Program-made: the position numbers and the translations under genes
The notes under the pieces: model-generated
Database searches by the model: none
Told to the model about the DNA's origin: nothing
What the model saw: the letters and a program-made list of their open reading frames with translations, nothing else
Assembly: GCF_003403015.1 (NCBI RefSeq)
Contig: NZ_QURL01000002.1
Coordinates: 248,001 to 312,000 of the forward strand
DNA: 64,000 nucleotides
Reading direction: 5' to 3'
Source of the DNA: Fulvimarina endophytica
Lineage (GTDB): Bacteria; Pseudomonadota; Alphaproteobacteria; Rhizobiales; Rhizobiaceae
Part shown: positions 11,473 through 23,548 of the stretch, one piece after another
How the letters are laid out: every line of letters begins with the position of its first letter
Position numbering within the stretch: the first letter of the stretch is position 1

Positions 11473-11813
11473 ATCTTACTCTGTTCTTGGCTTGCGGGCC
11501 CGGGCAGGGGGCTGCCGAGGGTCGCGTCGCCTGCGTGAATAGACCAAAGTGCCCGCGATCACAATCTGCAGGCGGGCGCGTGGGAGACGAACTCCCCGAT
11601 GAAGGTCGGCATCCCGCGCCCGAACGTCAAGGAAGGCGGCCCGTTCGGGTGCGTTGCGCACGCACTGAGGCCGGCTTTTCCCCGTATTTGATTGGACGAT
11701 GGAGCATGGCCGGCCTAGCGTTCGCCCGGCCATGCGCCATGTTCCATGCCTGTGGCGGAGGCGATCGGGCTGCGCGACGGCCCGTCCGACGCCGGTTGAA
11801 AAGGGTGACGACG
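11473..11813. other. Gene-free stretch between purC and the zeta subunit gene
   Basis: 341 bases between divergent genes. It should contain the promoter of purC (minus) and of the downstream pair (plus). I found no convincing -35/-10 pair, riboswitch or inverted repeat, and the open frames here are shadows. Confidence 0.5.
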
Positions 11814-12125
11814 ATGACGATGCAGGATCGCGAACGGGATTTCGAAAACCGGTTTGTCCACGATCAGGAACTGAAGTTCCGGATTCGGATGCGGCGCAAC
11901 AAGCTCCTGGGCCTCTGGGCGGCCGAAAAGCTCGGCAAGAGCGAGGACGAGGCCCGCGCCTATGCGCAGGAGATCATTCGCGCCGATTTCGACGGACCGG
12001 GCGACCGGGACGTGTCCGACCACCTGAAGGCCGATCTCGCCGGAACCGGCATCTCAGACGCCGAGATCCGGGAGCGGATGGAGGCGCTTCTTCACGAAGC
12101 CGAAAAGCAGGTGATGGCCGAATGA
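11814..12125 (+). CDS. F1FO-ATPase inhibitor subunit zeta (DUF1476)
   Basis: 103 residues, the usual length of the family. Zeta is the alphaproteobacterial inhibitor of the ATP synthase F1 part, blocking ATP hydrolysis. The N-terminal inhibitory segment RERDFENRFVHDQELKFRI and the helical LLGLWAAEKLG block are the DUF1476 signature. The start is the first of two ATGs in MTMQDRERDF. A longer upstream frame is unsupported. Its stop overlaps the next start by four bases (ATGA). purC upstream on the other strand is the standard neighbour in this order. Confidence 0.93.
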   Translation: MTMQDRERDFENRFVHDQELKFRIRMRRNKLLGLWAAEKLGKSEDEARAYAQEIIRADFDGPGDRDVSDHLKADLAGTGISDAEIRERMEALLHEAEKQVMAE

Positions 12126-12898
12126 CCGCTGGCCGCAAGCCGTTGAAGGGGATCTTCGAGACGGGCGAAACGGCGATGTCCGCCTGGCTCGGCTCGCCCG
12201 ATCCCTTCACCCAGGAGGCCTTCTTCCGAGCGGATTTCGACATCGTCACGCTGGACATGCAGCATGGCCTCATCGACCAGAGCGACGTGCGGGACGCCAT
12301 CACGCGCGCCCACGGGTTCGGCCGTCAGGTCGTCGTGCGCGTCCCTGTCGACGCCTTCGCGCTCGCCTCCTGGGTGCTCGACATGGGCGCAGGCGGCATC
12401 ATCGCGCCGATGATCGAGACGGCGGACGAGGCCCGCGCCTTCGTGAGGCACGCGAAATATCCGCCGCTCGGCCTGCGCTCCTTCGGGCCGATCCGCGCGG
12501 CGCTGCTCTCGGCTGACGGGGATGCGGGCGCCTATGTCGCCAAGGCGAACACCGAGACCTTCGCATTCGCGATGATCGAGACGCGCCGTGCCCTCGATGC
12601 GATCGACGAGATCGCCGGGATCGAAGGGCTCGACGGGTTGTTCGTGGGGCCGAGCGATCTGTCGATCGCCCTGTCGGACGACGGCAGGGCGGATCTCGAA
12701 GGCGCGAGGCTGAAGACGGCGATGGCGGATATCGTCGCTGCCTGTTCGAGGCACGGCAAGATCGCCGCCTGCTATGCGACGAACCCCGGTCAGGCGCGGC
12801 TCTACAGCGGATTCGGCTTCAGCTATGTCTGCGTCGGCTCGGATCTGAAGGTCATCGCCGACGGCACGGCGCAACTTGCGAGCGATCTGCGGGGCTGA
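12122..12898 (+). CDS. HpcH/HpaI family aldolase
   Basis: 258 residues, a class II pyruvate-dependent aldolase fold (4-hydroxy-2-oxo-acid type). Visible motifs are VTLDMQHGLID for the catalytic His region, VVRVPVD, GAGGIIAPMIETADEA with the metal-binding Glu, and GLDGLFVGPSDLSIAL near the end. The substrate cannot be told from sequence. HpaI, RhmA and GarL-like members are all possible. It is translationally coupled to the zeta subunit gene, although the two are functionally unrelated as far as I know. Confidence 0.88.
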   Translation: MTAGRKPLKGIFETGETAMSAWLGSPDPFTQEAFFRADFDIVTLDMQHGLIDQSDVRDAITRAHGFGRQVVVRVPVDAFALASWVLDMGAGGIIAPMIETADEARAFVRHAKYPPLGLRSFGPIRAALLSADGDAGAYVAKANTETFAFAMIETRRALDAIDEIAGIEGLDGLFVGPSDLSIALSDDGRADLEGARLKTAMADIVAACSRHGKIAACYATNPGQARLYSGFGFSYVCVGSDLKVIADGTAQLASDLRG

Positions 12899-12965
12899 GA
12901 GCGCGGCCCCGGTCCGGAAAGCCGGTCGCGTCAGGTTCGGGGTGCGACCGGCCGTCTCGCGCCGT

Positions 12966-13538
12966 TCAGGCTGCGGCCGAAAGCTTGCTCATGAACTTGC
13001 CGAAGGTCAGAAGGCCTTCGGGCCAGGGACCATGGCCCGAATCGCCGTTGATATGCCCGGATTCGCCCGCATCGATGAAGAGCGAGCCCCAGGCCCCGGC
13101 GATGTCCTCGGCGGCCTCGAAGGAGGAGAAGACGTCGTTGCGGCTCGCGACGACGATCGAGGGGAAGGGCAGGGGAATGCGCGGATAGGGGCCGAAGGTC
13201 ATCAGATGCTTCGGCCGGATCGCCGCGTTCTCCACATCGGGCGGCGCGACGAGAAAGGCGCCCGTCACAGGCTTCTTCGCCTTCTCCACCGCGTGGACGG
13301 CAGCCGCAACGCCGAGGGAGTGGGCGACGAGGATGACGGGGCGCGTCGATTGATCGATCGCTTCGGCAACGGCGCCGACCCAATCCTCGCGCACGGGCTT
13401 CGACCATTCGCGCTGTTCCACGCGCCGGGCGGTGGAGAGCTTGCTCTCCCACCGGGTCTGCCAATGGGTGTCTGGCGATCCCTTGTAACCAGGGATGATG
13501 AGGATGTCAGCTTCGGCAACTCGCATGCCGGCTGACAT
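12966..13538 (-). CDS. RBBP9/YdeN-type alpha/beta hydrolase
   Basis: 190 residues. The serine hydrolase fold is evident: nucleophile elbow VAHSLGVAA near residue 73, the catalytic Asp in VVASRNDVF near residue 134 and the late His in NGDSGHGPWPEG. An early DILIIPGYKGSPDTHWQ segment is typical of the DUF1234/RBBP9 subfamily. The start is placed at MSAGMRVAEAD. Substrate unknown. A tandem GC hairpin pair lies just upstream, between this gene and the TPR gene. Confidence 0.85.
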   Translation of the reverse strand: MSAGMRVAEADILIIPGYKGSPDTHWQTRWESKLSTARRVEQREWSKPVREDWVGAVAEAIDQSTRPVILVAHSLGVAAAVHAVEKAKKPVTGAFLVAPPDVENAAIRPKHLMTFGPYPRIPLPFPSIVVASRNDVFSSFEAAEDIAGAWGSLFIDAGESGHINGDSGHGPWPEGLLTFGKFMSKLSAAA

Positions 13539-13570
13539 GGAAGCTGGGCCCTGCAAAGTCAACGGAGCTC

Positions 13571-13634
13571 GCGCGCCGGAAAGGCCGGCGCGCCCCGGGG
13601 AAGCCTGCGCGCCGGAACGGTCGGCGCGTCCGGG
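13571..13634. repeat. Two tandem GC-rich palindromes between co-directional genes
   Basis: Copy 1 (13571-13600) and copy 2 (13607-13634) each begin GCGCGCCGGAA and fold back on a GGCGCG-containing arm, 36 bases apart. They directly follow the stop codon of the TPR lipoprotein gene on the minus strand. Without a T tract this may be a transcript-stabilising or attenuating hairpin rather than a terminator. Confidence 0.65.
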
Positions 13635-13635
13635 C

Positions 13636-14478
13636 TCAGCCCTGGCCGCCCTCGGCTTCGAGCTTCGACCAGGTGTTGGACTGGGAGAGCATGCCGCGCA
13701 GGAACGCGATATTGGTTTCGGCTTCCTGCGGCGAGAGCGTCTCGGCCGCGACCCGCTCGGCCTCCTCGAAGCGACCCTGGAGGCCGATCGCGAGGGCGAG
13801 GTTCTGGCGGATGCGGGCATCGCCGTCGGGCTGGGCGAGGGCCAGACGCAGATAGCGCTCGGCCGATGCCGGCTCGTTGCTCATCAGATAGGACATTCCG
13901 AGATTGGAGAGGACCGTCGCCTCGTTCGGCTTGAGGACGAGAGCCTTCTGGAACAGGGCGCGCGCCTCCTGGGGCTTTCCCAGCTGGTCGAGGATCGCCC
14001 CTTCGGCCGAATAGAGGCGCCAATCGGGATAATCGGGGGTCTGCGCCCGGCGCACGGTCTCCAGAGCCTTCGGAAGATCGCCCGCCGCCGCGAGCGCCTT
14101 GCCGTAGGCGGACAGGACGGCCCGGTCTTCCGGGTGGGCGATCGCGATCTGCCGCATGACGGCGAGCGACTGCTCGTTCCGGCCCGCCATCTGGAGCGCG
14201 GCCGAATAGGCGAGCCCGATCTGCTTGTTCTTGGGATCGGCCTCGTAACGCTGGCCATAGGCGTCGACCGCGCTGCGCAATTCGCTCGGCGACATCTCGG
14301 CGACGGAGCGGGCCGACATGTCGTCGGAGCTCGCATAGGCCGAGGGCGCGATCGAGCCGGTCGTCTCGTAGCTGACCTTCTCGGTCTTGGTGGCGCAGCC
14401 CGCCACTGCGAGGAGGGCAGCGGCTGCGAGGATTGGGGCGGCCTTTTTCGAAGCCGTGATCGAACTGGTCATGCGCAT
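13636..14478 (-). CDS. TadD-like TPR lipoprotein
   Basis: 280 residues. The N-terminus is a lipoprotein signal with lipobox VAGC and Cys28. From about residue 70 there are at least four tetratricopeptide repeats, with patterns such as ALVLKPNEATVLSNLGMSY and the short repeat core A-x4-A. The overall shape resembles TadD, the outer-membrane-associated pilotin-like TPR protein of Flp/Tad pili. No other tad genes are in the window, so it may be an orphan TadD paralogue. It diverges from the aminopeptidase gene at 14637. Confidence 0.82.
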   Translation of the reverse strand: MRMTSSITASKKAAPILAAAALLAVAGCATKTEKVSYETTGSIAPSAYASSDDMSARSVAEMSPSELRSAVDAYGQRYEADPKNKQIGLAYSAALQMAGRNEQSLAVMRQIAIAHPEDRAVLSAYGKALAAAGDLPKALETVRRAQTPDYPDWRLYSAEGAILDQLGKPQEARALFQKALVLKPNEATVLSNLGMSYLMSNEPASAERYLRLALAQPDGDARIRQNLALAIGLQGRFEEAERVAAETLSPQEAETNIAFLRGMLSQSNTWSKLEAEGGQG

Positions 14479-14636
14479 GAGCTCTTGGCCTCGTCACCGG
14501 TCTGCCAGATGGGGTTTCCGCGCATTGATAGCGGCCTTATCTTGCCGCGACCCTGCTTCGCTGACCCGGCGGCGGGTTCGTTCCGCTTCGCGAGAGCCTG
14601 CCGCCTGCTGAAATGCCCATGTTTCGAGGAACCCCG

Positions 14637-16043
14637 ATGTCCGTGACCCTGACCGCCGATCGCTCCGCGTCCTCGCGTCCGATCCTGCCCGTTCGCCCCG
14701 CAACGCGAGACAGCCTGCCGGACGAGGCGAGGCGCTGGGCCGAGATCTCGCGGTTCGAGGCGAAGGCCGGCTCGGTCTGCCTCGTGCCGGGGGATGGCGG
14801 TCTCGCCTGCGTTCTCCTCGGCCTCGGCAAGGCGGAGGAGCGCGACCCGAGCGATGGCGCCCGCGCAGCCCTTCTTGCCGGTGCGCTCGCCCGCGCGCTC
14901 CCCGAGGGCGCCTTCCATCTCGACGGGACCTGTGGCCTCGACATGGACCTGACGGGCCTTGCCCTTCGTCTCGGCGCCTATCGTTTCGACCGCTACAAGA
15001 GCGGCGCGAGCGGCGATGCCTCGGGTCCGAACATCGAGATCCACCTCGGCGAGGGGCGCGATCTCGACAAGATCACGGCGGTCGCGGACGGCGTCGCCCT
15101 TGCGCGCGACCTCATCAACACGCCGGTCAACGATATGGGTCCGGGCGAACTCGAAACGGCGATCCGCGATCTTGCCGCACGCCACGGCGCCGAGGTGTCG
15201 GCGATCACCGGCGAGGATCTTCTCGAACACAACTTTCCGATGATCCATGCGGTCGGTCGGGCGAGCGCCTCGGCGCCCCGTCTCGTCGAGATGGTCTGGG
15301 GCCGCAAGGATGCGCCGAAGGTGACGCTGGTCGGTAAGGGCGTCTGCTTCGATACCGGCGGGCTCGACATCAAGCCGCCCTCGAGCATGCTTCTCATGAA
15401 GAAGGACATGGGCGGCGCAGCCAATGTTCTCGGTCTTGCCGCGATGATCATGGCGACGAAGCTCGATCTGCGCCTGCGCGTCCTCGTTCCGGCCGTCGAG
15501 AATTCGATCTCGGCCAACGCCTTTCGCCCGAGCGACATCCTGACGAGCCGCAAGGGCCGGACGGTGGAGGTGGGCAATACCGATGCGGAAGGCCGTCTCG
15601 TCCTTGCCGACGCCCTGTCCTATGGCGACGAGGAGGAACCGGAGCTGATGATCGACATGGCGACGCTGACGGGGGCGGCCCGGGTCGCGCTCGGGCCGGA
15701 CCTGCCGGCCTTCTTCACCGGCAGCGATCCTTTCGCCGGCGAGGTGGCCGAGGCCGGTACGCGCCTTGCCGATCCCTCCTGGCGCCTGCCGCTCTACCGG
15801 CCCTATGCGGGCGATCTCTCGTCCAAGGTCGCCGACACCAACAATGTCAGCTCCGGCGGCTTTGCCGGCGCCATCACGGCGGCGCTCTTCCTCGAAGGCT
15901 TCGTGGAGAAGGCGACGACCTGGGCCCATTTCGACATCTACGGATGGCGGCCCTCCGCCTCCGCCATCGGGCCGGTCGGGGGCGAGGCCTATGCCATCCG
16001 CTCCCTATTCGACATTCTGTCGACCCGCTACCCGGCACGCTGA
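14637..16043 (+). CDS. Leucyl aminopeptidase family protein (M17)
   Basis: 468 residues. M17 metallo-aminopeptidase. The two-metal site is visible: Lys and Asp in GKGVCFDTGGLD, the following SSMLLMKKDMGGAA, and the signature NTDAEGRLVLADAL with its Asp and Glu. The N-terminal domain is poorly conserved, as usual. The ATG at 14637 is preferred over one eight codons upstream because GAGGA sits just before it at 14626-14630. It is followed by an NlpC/P60 gene 26 bases downstream, a conserved pair in this order, perhaps linking peptide and murein-peptide recycling. Confidence 0.9.
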   Translation: MSVTLTADRSASSRPILPVRPATRDSLPDEARRWAEISRFEAKAGSVCLVPGDGGLACVLLGLGKAEERDPSDGARAALLAGALARALPEGAFHLDGTCGLDMDLTGLALRLGAYRFDRYKSGASGDASGPNIEIHLGEGRDLDKITAVADGVALARDLINTPVNDMGPGELETAIRDLAARHGAEVSAITGEDLLEHNFPMIHAVGRASASAPRLVEMVWGRKDAPKVTLVGKGVCFDTGGLDIKPPSSMLLMKKDMGGAANVLGLAAMIMATKLDLRLRVLVPAVENSISANAFRPSDILTSRKGRTVEVGNTDAEGRLVLADALSYGDEEEPELMIDMATLTGAARVALGPDLPAFFTGSDPFAGEVAEAGTRLADPSWRLPLYRPYAGDLSSKVADTNNVSSGGFAGAITAALFLEGFVEKATTWAHFDIYGWRPSASAIGPVGGEAYAIRSLFDILSTRYPAR

Positions 16044-16069
16044 CCGAAACCCGCTCCAGGCAGGCTCCC

Positions 16070-16990
16070 ATGACCGAACCGCTCAATCCGCGCCTCAACG
16101 CCTATCGCGACGACCTCGCCGACATCCGGCTGAAGGGCCAGGTCTCGGCGGCGCGTTTCGTCGATGGCATTCCGGCCGTCGTCGCCGTCCCGCTCGCCCC
16201 TCTCCATCGCGAACCCGATCACGACGCCTTCCTCGACACCGAGGCCCTGTTCGGTGAGCGCCTTCTGGTCTTCGACGAGACGAGCGGGCCGGACGGCGAG
16301 CCCTGGGCCTGGGTGCAGCTCGATGACGACGGCTATGTGGGCTACACGCCCTTCGCCGCGCTCGAACGGCTCGGCGAGGAGACCGAGGCGAGCCTTCCGA
16401 CGCACCGGATCGCCGTTCCGCGCACGCTTCTCTTTCCCGAACCCGACATCAAACGCCCACCGGTCGCGGACCTTCCCATGGGGGCGCTGGTCACCGCGGT
16501 GGAGGAGGCCGAGGACCGCAATGCCCGCTACCATCTCCTCGCCAGCGGCGGCGCGATCGTCCAGCAGCATGCGACGGCTCTCGGCAAGGACGTAGAAGAT
16601 TTCGTCGCCGTCGCCGAGCGATTTCTCGAAACCCCCTATCTGTGGGGCGGCAAGAGCGCGCTCGGCATCGACTGCTCGGGGCTCGTGCAGCTCGCCTGCC
16701 AGATGGCCGGGATCGATGCGCCCCGCGACTCCGGCGATCAGGCGCGCGAGCTCGGCACGCGGATCGCCGGCATCGAGGCTCTGCAGCGCGGCGATCTGAT
16801 CTTCTGGCCGGGCCATGTCGGGATCATGGTGGACGGACGGCGCATCATCCACGCCAACGCCCACCACATGATGACGGCGATCGAACCGTTGAACGATGCG
16901 CTGGAGCGTCTCGAGAAGAAAGGCGCGACGCTGAGCGCGGTCCGCAGGCTCGCGGCGAAGGTGAGCGAGGCAGGGGCGAGCGAGGATTGA
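16070..16990 (+). CDS. NlpC/P60 family hydrolase with SH3-like domains
   Basis: 306 residues. The C-terminal NlpC/P60 domain (from about residue 184) has its catalytic Cys in GIDCSGLVQLA, His in PGHVGIMVDG and the third polar residue in IHANAHH. N-terminal residues 20-170 look like bacterial SH3 domains, which usually bind peptidoglycan. The fold cleaves the D-Glu/mDAP type bond in stem peptides. No signal peptide is visible, so it may act on recycled murein peptides in the cytoplasm, in keeping with the M17 aminopeptidase upstream. Confidence 0.88.
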   Translation: MTEPLNPRLNAYRDDLADIRLKGQVSAARFVDGIPAVVAVPLAPLHREPDHDAFLDTEALFGERLLVFDETSGPDGEPWAWVQLDDDGYVGYTPFAALERLGEETEASLPTHRIAVPRTLLFPEPDIKRPPVADLPMGALVTAVEEAEDRNARYHLLASGGAIVQQHATALGKDVEDFVAVAERFLETPYLWGGKSALGIDCSGLVQLACQMAGIDAPRDSGDQARELGTRIAGIEALQRGDLIFWPGHVGIMVDGRRIIHANAHHMMTAIEPLNDALERLEKKGATLSAVRRLAAKVSEAGASED

Positions 16991-17033
16991 GCGGGGAGCG
17001 CGGTGATCAACGCGGCTGGTTTCGGCCCGCTCG

Positions 17034-19961
<2,928 letters not shown>

Positions 19962-20056
19962 GAAGGGTACCGGTCTGTCGTATTGTGATGAGGCGAGACA
20001 TATCTATGGGAGAGGTGCCCCGGTTTAAAGCCGATATTGACTCGCCGATTTACCGT

Positions 20057-20071
20057 GTTCTAACTTTGTTC
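20057..20071. promoter_or_regulatory. SOS (LexA) box GTTC-N7-GTTC between uvrA and ssb
   Basis: GTTC at 20057-20060, 7 bases, then GTTC at 20068-20071. This direct repeat is the alphaproteobacterial LexA operator. It lies about 96 bases upstream of the uvrA start and 135 bases upstream of ssb, so LexA could repress both. Confidence 0.85.
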
Positions 20072-20205
20072 TCACGGGATGTCGAGCCGGGCGAAACCGG
20101 CGGCGATCCGGTGGACGTCTTTCCTGTTGATCGCGCGGGGGCCGCCCTTTCGCGCATCGGGGCGGGTGGTTAGGTTCGCTCGAATTCGGACAAAGGAGCG
20201 TTTCG

Positions 20206-20736
20206 ATGGCAGGCAGCGTCAACAAGGTCATTCTCGTCGGCAATCTCGGCGCGGACCCGGAGATGCGTCGCACCCAGGACGGCAAGGCCATCGCCAACTT
20301 CTCCCTCGCCACCTCCGAGACCTGGCGCGATCGCAATTCCGGCGAGCGGCGCGAGAAGACCGAGTGGCACCGGGTGGTCTGCTTCAACGAGGGTCTCAAC
20401 AAGATCATCGAGCAGTATGTGAAGAAGGGCTCGAAGGTCTATCTCGAGGGCCAGCTGCAGACCCGCAAGTGGCAGGGTCAGGACGGGCAGGAGAAGTACA
20501 CGACCGAGGTCGTGCTGCAGGGCTTCAACTGTTCGCTGACCATGCTCGACGGGCGCGGCGAAGGCGGCGGTGGTGGCGGTCCCGGCGGCGACTATGGCGG
20601 CGGCGGCGGTTCTCGTGGCGGCGGCGGTGGCGGCTCGCGCGGTGGCGACTACGGCGGCGGATCCGGAGGTGGCGGTTATGGCGGCGGCTCCTCGGGCGGC
20701 GGCTCGCGCGATTTCGACGACGAAATTCCGTTCTGA
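20206..20736 (+). CDS. ssb: Single-stranded DNA-binding protein
   Basis: 176 residues. The N-terminal OB fold shows [20 protein letters not shown] and a strand with [11 protein letters not shown] Gly-rich linker with repeated GGG(D/S)YGGG elements (residues 120-165) leads to the acidic tail DFDDEIPF that binds partner proteins. It coats single-stranded DNA in replication, repair and recombination. AAGGAG at about 20192 supports the ATG. It diverges from uvrA and shares the SOS box region. Confidence 0.97.
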   Translation: MAGSVNKVILVGNLGADPEMRRTQDGKAIANFSLATSETWRDRNSGERREKTEWHRVVCFNEGLNKIIEQYVKKGSKVYLEGQLQTRKWQGQDGQEKYTTEVVLQGFNCSLTMLDGRGEGGGGGGPGGDYGGGGGSRGGGGGGSRGGDYGGGSGGGGYGGGSSGGGSRDFDDEIPF

Positions 20737-21180
20737 CGATCGGTGAGGGCAGGGCGCTGTCTCGCATCCGCCTTGCCTGATCGAAGCTCCGGCGTCTCGC
20801 CCTCTTCGGCCTGATCTCGGAGCCCGTCACTCGTCTTCCAACCGGGCCGGGAGGGCCGGAGCCGAAGGGTAAGTTCGGACTTGCGATGATCCGAGGCGGA
20901 GGGTGACGGGCGAGAGCCGGAGCACCGGTTTCGAAATCGGCCGTTCAGGCCGAAGGCGGGATGCACGCAAGGCGGACAGGCTGCACCGGTTCCGCGTCCT
21001 GCTTCAACCGCTTCATGCCCGGTGAGGCCATGGAGCGGCAGGGTGTGGTCGAGCCGCCGCATGTCGATGATTTTGCGGCGCGATCATGCCCCCGGACCGA
21101 CCGTTAAAAATTGACACTTCGTTAACTTCCGCTTAATTTTCGCCCCAATCGACGACACTTTCGCACCTGAGAATCAGCCT
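20737..21180. other. Gene-free stretch between ssb and the coiled-coil gene
   Basis: 444 bases. Apart from the promoter at 21112-21140 I see no gene, RNA or clear terminator. Short frames here have no ribosome-binding sites or homology. Confidence 0.55.
21112..21140 (+). promoter_or_regulatory. Sigma70-type promoter of the coiled-coil gene cluster
   Basis: TTGACA at 21112-21117, a 17-base spacer and TAATTT at 21135-21140. The surrounding DNA is AT-rich compared with the rest of the window. Transcription would begin near 21147, about 35 bases before the gene start at 21181. Confidence 0.7.
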
Positions 21181-22761
21181 TTGACAATTTCTTGGCGGAC
21201 CTTCTTTTCACACAAGGCCGGCCTGACGGCGGATTCGGGCAAGGAAGCGCGTCCTCAGCCGGCAGGGCGCGGGCCTGAAGGGCAGGCTGTCGCCGAAGAC
21301 GCGCCGCAGGCGGCGCCTGCGGCAAAGAAGAATTCCTATGCGCCTCTCGAAAATCTCGGCGAGCGCAACGAACTTCTTCACGTGCGCTTCGGATACATGG
21401 CCGACCGGCTGGAGGACCTGAAGTCCCTGGCTGAGGATTTCAATCTCCTCGCCGCGCCGATCGCCGAAATGGCGACCGAACTTCCCCAGGCAAAATCCCG
21501 GCTGATCGAATATCAGGCGCTTCTCGAGCGCGAGAGCGAGGAGAACCGGTCTGCGCGCGACGAGCTGAAAGGGCTGCGCCGTCGGCTCTCCCTGCTCGAG
21601 GACGAGAAGCTGCGGACCGCCAAGCGGATCGCGGCGCTGGAAGCGGCCGTCGAGAAGGCGGAAGAGGATGCGGCGGAGCTGCGCATCCGCGAGGACGAGC
21701 TGGAATCGCTGCGCCGCAATGCGGAGAAGCGTGCGGATCTCGAACACGAAAACCGTCAGGCCGTCGAAGCCGAGCTGAGCCATCTCTCCTCCAAGGCCTC
21801 CGCTTATGCCGAGGACCTGCAGGCGGCGATCGCCGATCGCGACACCGCCAAGGAGCGCTCCGCCCGGCTCGAAGCCGAGCTCGGTCGCCTGCAGAAGATC
21901 GTCGACCAGCAGGTTCTGCAGCTGGTCGAGCACGAGGCGCGCGCGGGCGAGCTGGAAAAGGCGAGCCGCCAGCAGCTCGCCGCGATCGAGGATCTCGAAG
22001 GTCGCCTCGTCGCCCAACGCACGGAGCACGAGGCCGCGCTGCATCAGGCCGGCCTTCAGAATTCGAGCCTTGCCGCCGAGAAGGCGTCGATGACGCTGAA
22101 GGTGGAGGAGCTCAACGCGCGGACTGCCGCGATGGACCAGACGATCGGCCAGTTGCGAACGGCCCAGGGCGATCGCGACAACATGATCCAGAAATACGAG
22201 GCGGCCCTGCGCGATGCCGAGAAGGGCATGCGCATGAGAGACCGCGAGAATGCGGTTCTCGAACAGCAGCTGAAGGACAGGACCCAGCAGTTCAACGAGA
22301 TCAAGCAGGCCTCGGACGAGGCGGCCAAGCGCGCCGCCATGCTGAACAAGGCGCTGTCCGGCAAGAGCGCGGCGCTCGATTCCGCGCTCGAACAGGTCGA
22401 GGCGCGCGCCGATCAGATGGACGAGCTCACCCAGCGCTTCGAGAAGGAAAAGGCTGCGCTCAAGGCGGCGAACCGGCGCCTCCTCGAGGATCTGGAAGCC
22501 GAGAAGGCCGAGCGCACGCTCGCCCAGGGCGCGCTCAAGATCGCGCGCGAGAGCCGGTCCTGGCTGCAGAAGCAGAACGAGGCGCTGAAGCGGAGCAACC
22601 GCGCGCTGCGCACCGCCACCGACGATGCGGACCTTCCCGTCGAGTTTTCCGATGAGCGGCCGCCCGAGGAGGATTTCGAGGACGAGATCCCCCGGGACGA
22701 GCCGACGAACAATGTCAGTCATTTCCGTTCGCGGACGAGAGACCCGAACGACAAGCCCTAA
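21181..22761 (+). CDS. Large coiled-coil protein, crescentin-like
   Basis: 526 residues from a TTG start. Residues 50-500 are almost entirely alpha-helical with heptad repeats (A/L at a and d positions and many E/K/R), predicted long coiled coil. The head is basic and Pro/Ala rich and the tail (from 490) is acidic (EEDFEDEIPRDEP). A conserved block NSYAPLENLGERNELLHVRFGYMADRLEDLK near residue 52 may mark an oligomerisation region. Rod-shaped architecture with short head and tail resembles crescentin and other bacterial intermediate-filament-like proteins. I infer that role from shape only. It leads a string of four co-directional coiled-coil genes, after a good promoter. Confidence 0.75.
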   Translation: MTISWRTFFSHKAGLTADSGKEARPQPAGRGPEGQAVAEDAPQAAPAAKKNSYAPLENLGERNELLHVRFGYMADRLEDLKSLAEDFNLLAAPIAEMATELPQAKSRLIEYQALLERESEENRSARDELKGLRRRLSLLEDEKLRTAKRIAALEAAVEKAEEDAAELRIREDELESLRRNAEKRADLEHENRQAVEAELSHLSSKASAYAEDLQAAIADRDTAKERSARLEAELGRLQKIVDQQVLQLVEHEARAGELEKASRQQLAAIEDLEGRLVAQRTEHEAALHQAGLQNSSLAAEKASMTLKVEELNARTAAMDQTIGQLRTAQGDRDNMIQKYEAALRDAEKGMRMRDRENAVLEQQLKDRTQQFNEIKQASDEAAKRAAMLNKALSGKSAALDSALEQVEARADQMDELTQRFEKEKAALKAANRRLLEDLEAEKAERTLAQGALKIARESRSWLQKQNEALKRSNRALRTATDDADLPVEFSDERPPEEDFEDEIPRDEPTNNVSHFRSRTRDPNDKP

Positions 22762-22833
22762 CGAGATCGTGCGGCCGATCGCCGGACCGCACCCTTCCGG
22801 TCAGTAGAACCGTCCAATCGAGGAGTGCAACCC

Positions 22834-23388
22834 ATGGCAGAGACTGCGCTGAACAAGACGCTCATCGAGGATGATGCGATCGAGGCCGAATTCGAGATCG
22901 AACCGGGCCGCGATGCGGACGATTCTCAGTTGTCGAACTTCCAGACCAATAACGACTGGGTGCTGCGGACCATCTCCTCGGAAGAGGCCCAGACGGAGCG
23001 TGGCGGAAAGTCCCGTGCGCGTCCCGAACAGACGTCGGAAGGCGCCCACATGTCCAGCGACTGGGCGGCGACGCTCGAACTCGTTCAGGAAGCCTGCGAA
23101 TCGATCCGTTTCAGCGAGGAGCGCGTGGCAGCCCTCGAGAACGAGCTCGAACAGGTCTCGCTCCAGAGCCGCAACGACCTGCGCGCCATGAACGGCCGTC
23201 TGGCCGCCGCGCAGGACGAGATCAAGGCGGCCAATCTGCGGGCGAAGCTCGCCGAGAAGCGCGCGCAGGATGCCGAGAACTGGCTGGTCAAGATCAACGA
23301 AGCCGTTCGCCAGGGCTTCGGGCCTTATGTGAACCGCCTCGAAATCGAACTGTCCGATCTCGAGATCGACCACATGTCCGACGACTGA
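22834..23388 (+). CDS. Coiled-coil protein, second gene of the cluster
   Basis: 184 residues. The first 60 residues are acidic and probably disordered (IEAEFEIEPGRDADD). Residues 75-165 form a predicted coiled coil, ending in QDAENWLVKINEAVRQG. The tail is acidic. The ATG is supported by GAGGAG at about 22819, ten bases upstream. It starts 72 bases after the large coiled-coil gene and probably belongs to the same transcript. No known domain is recognised. Confidence 0.78.
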   Translation: MAETALNKTLIEDDAIEAEFEIEPGRDADDSQLSNFQTNNDWVLRTISSEEAQTERGGKSRARPEQTSEGAHMSSDWAATLELVQEACESIRFSEERVAALENELEQVSLQSRNDLRAMNGRLAAAQDEIKAANLRAKLAEKRAQDAENWLVKINEAVRQGFGPYVNRLEIELSDLEIDHMSDD

Positions 23389-23548
23389 GCAGAAATCCGC
23401 ATCGGTTCGGGCAGGCATGCGGGCTTGCCCGAAGTGCGAGAGGTCGCGCGGTATCGCGAGACCTCGCAACCACCGGACCGGACATCGTCCGAGCCGGTCT
23501 GCGAATGTCTGTCACGGCCGGTAGCGGGGCCATTCGAGGATCATGGCC

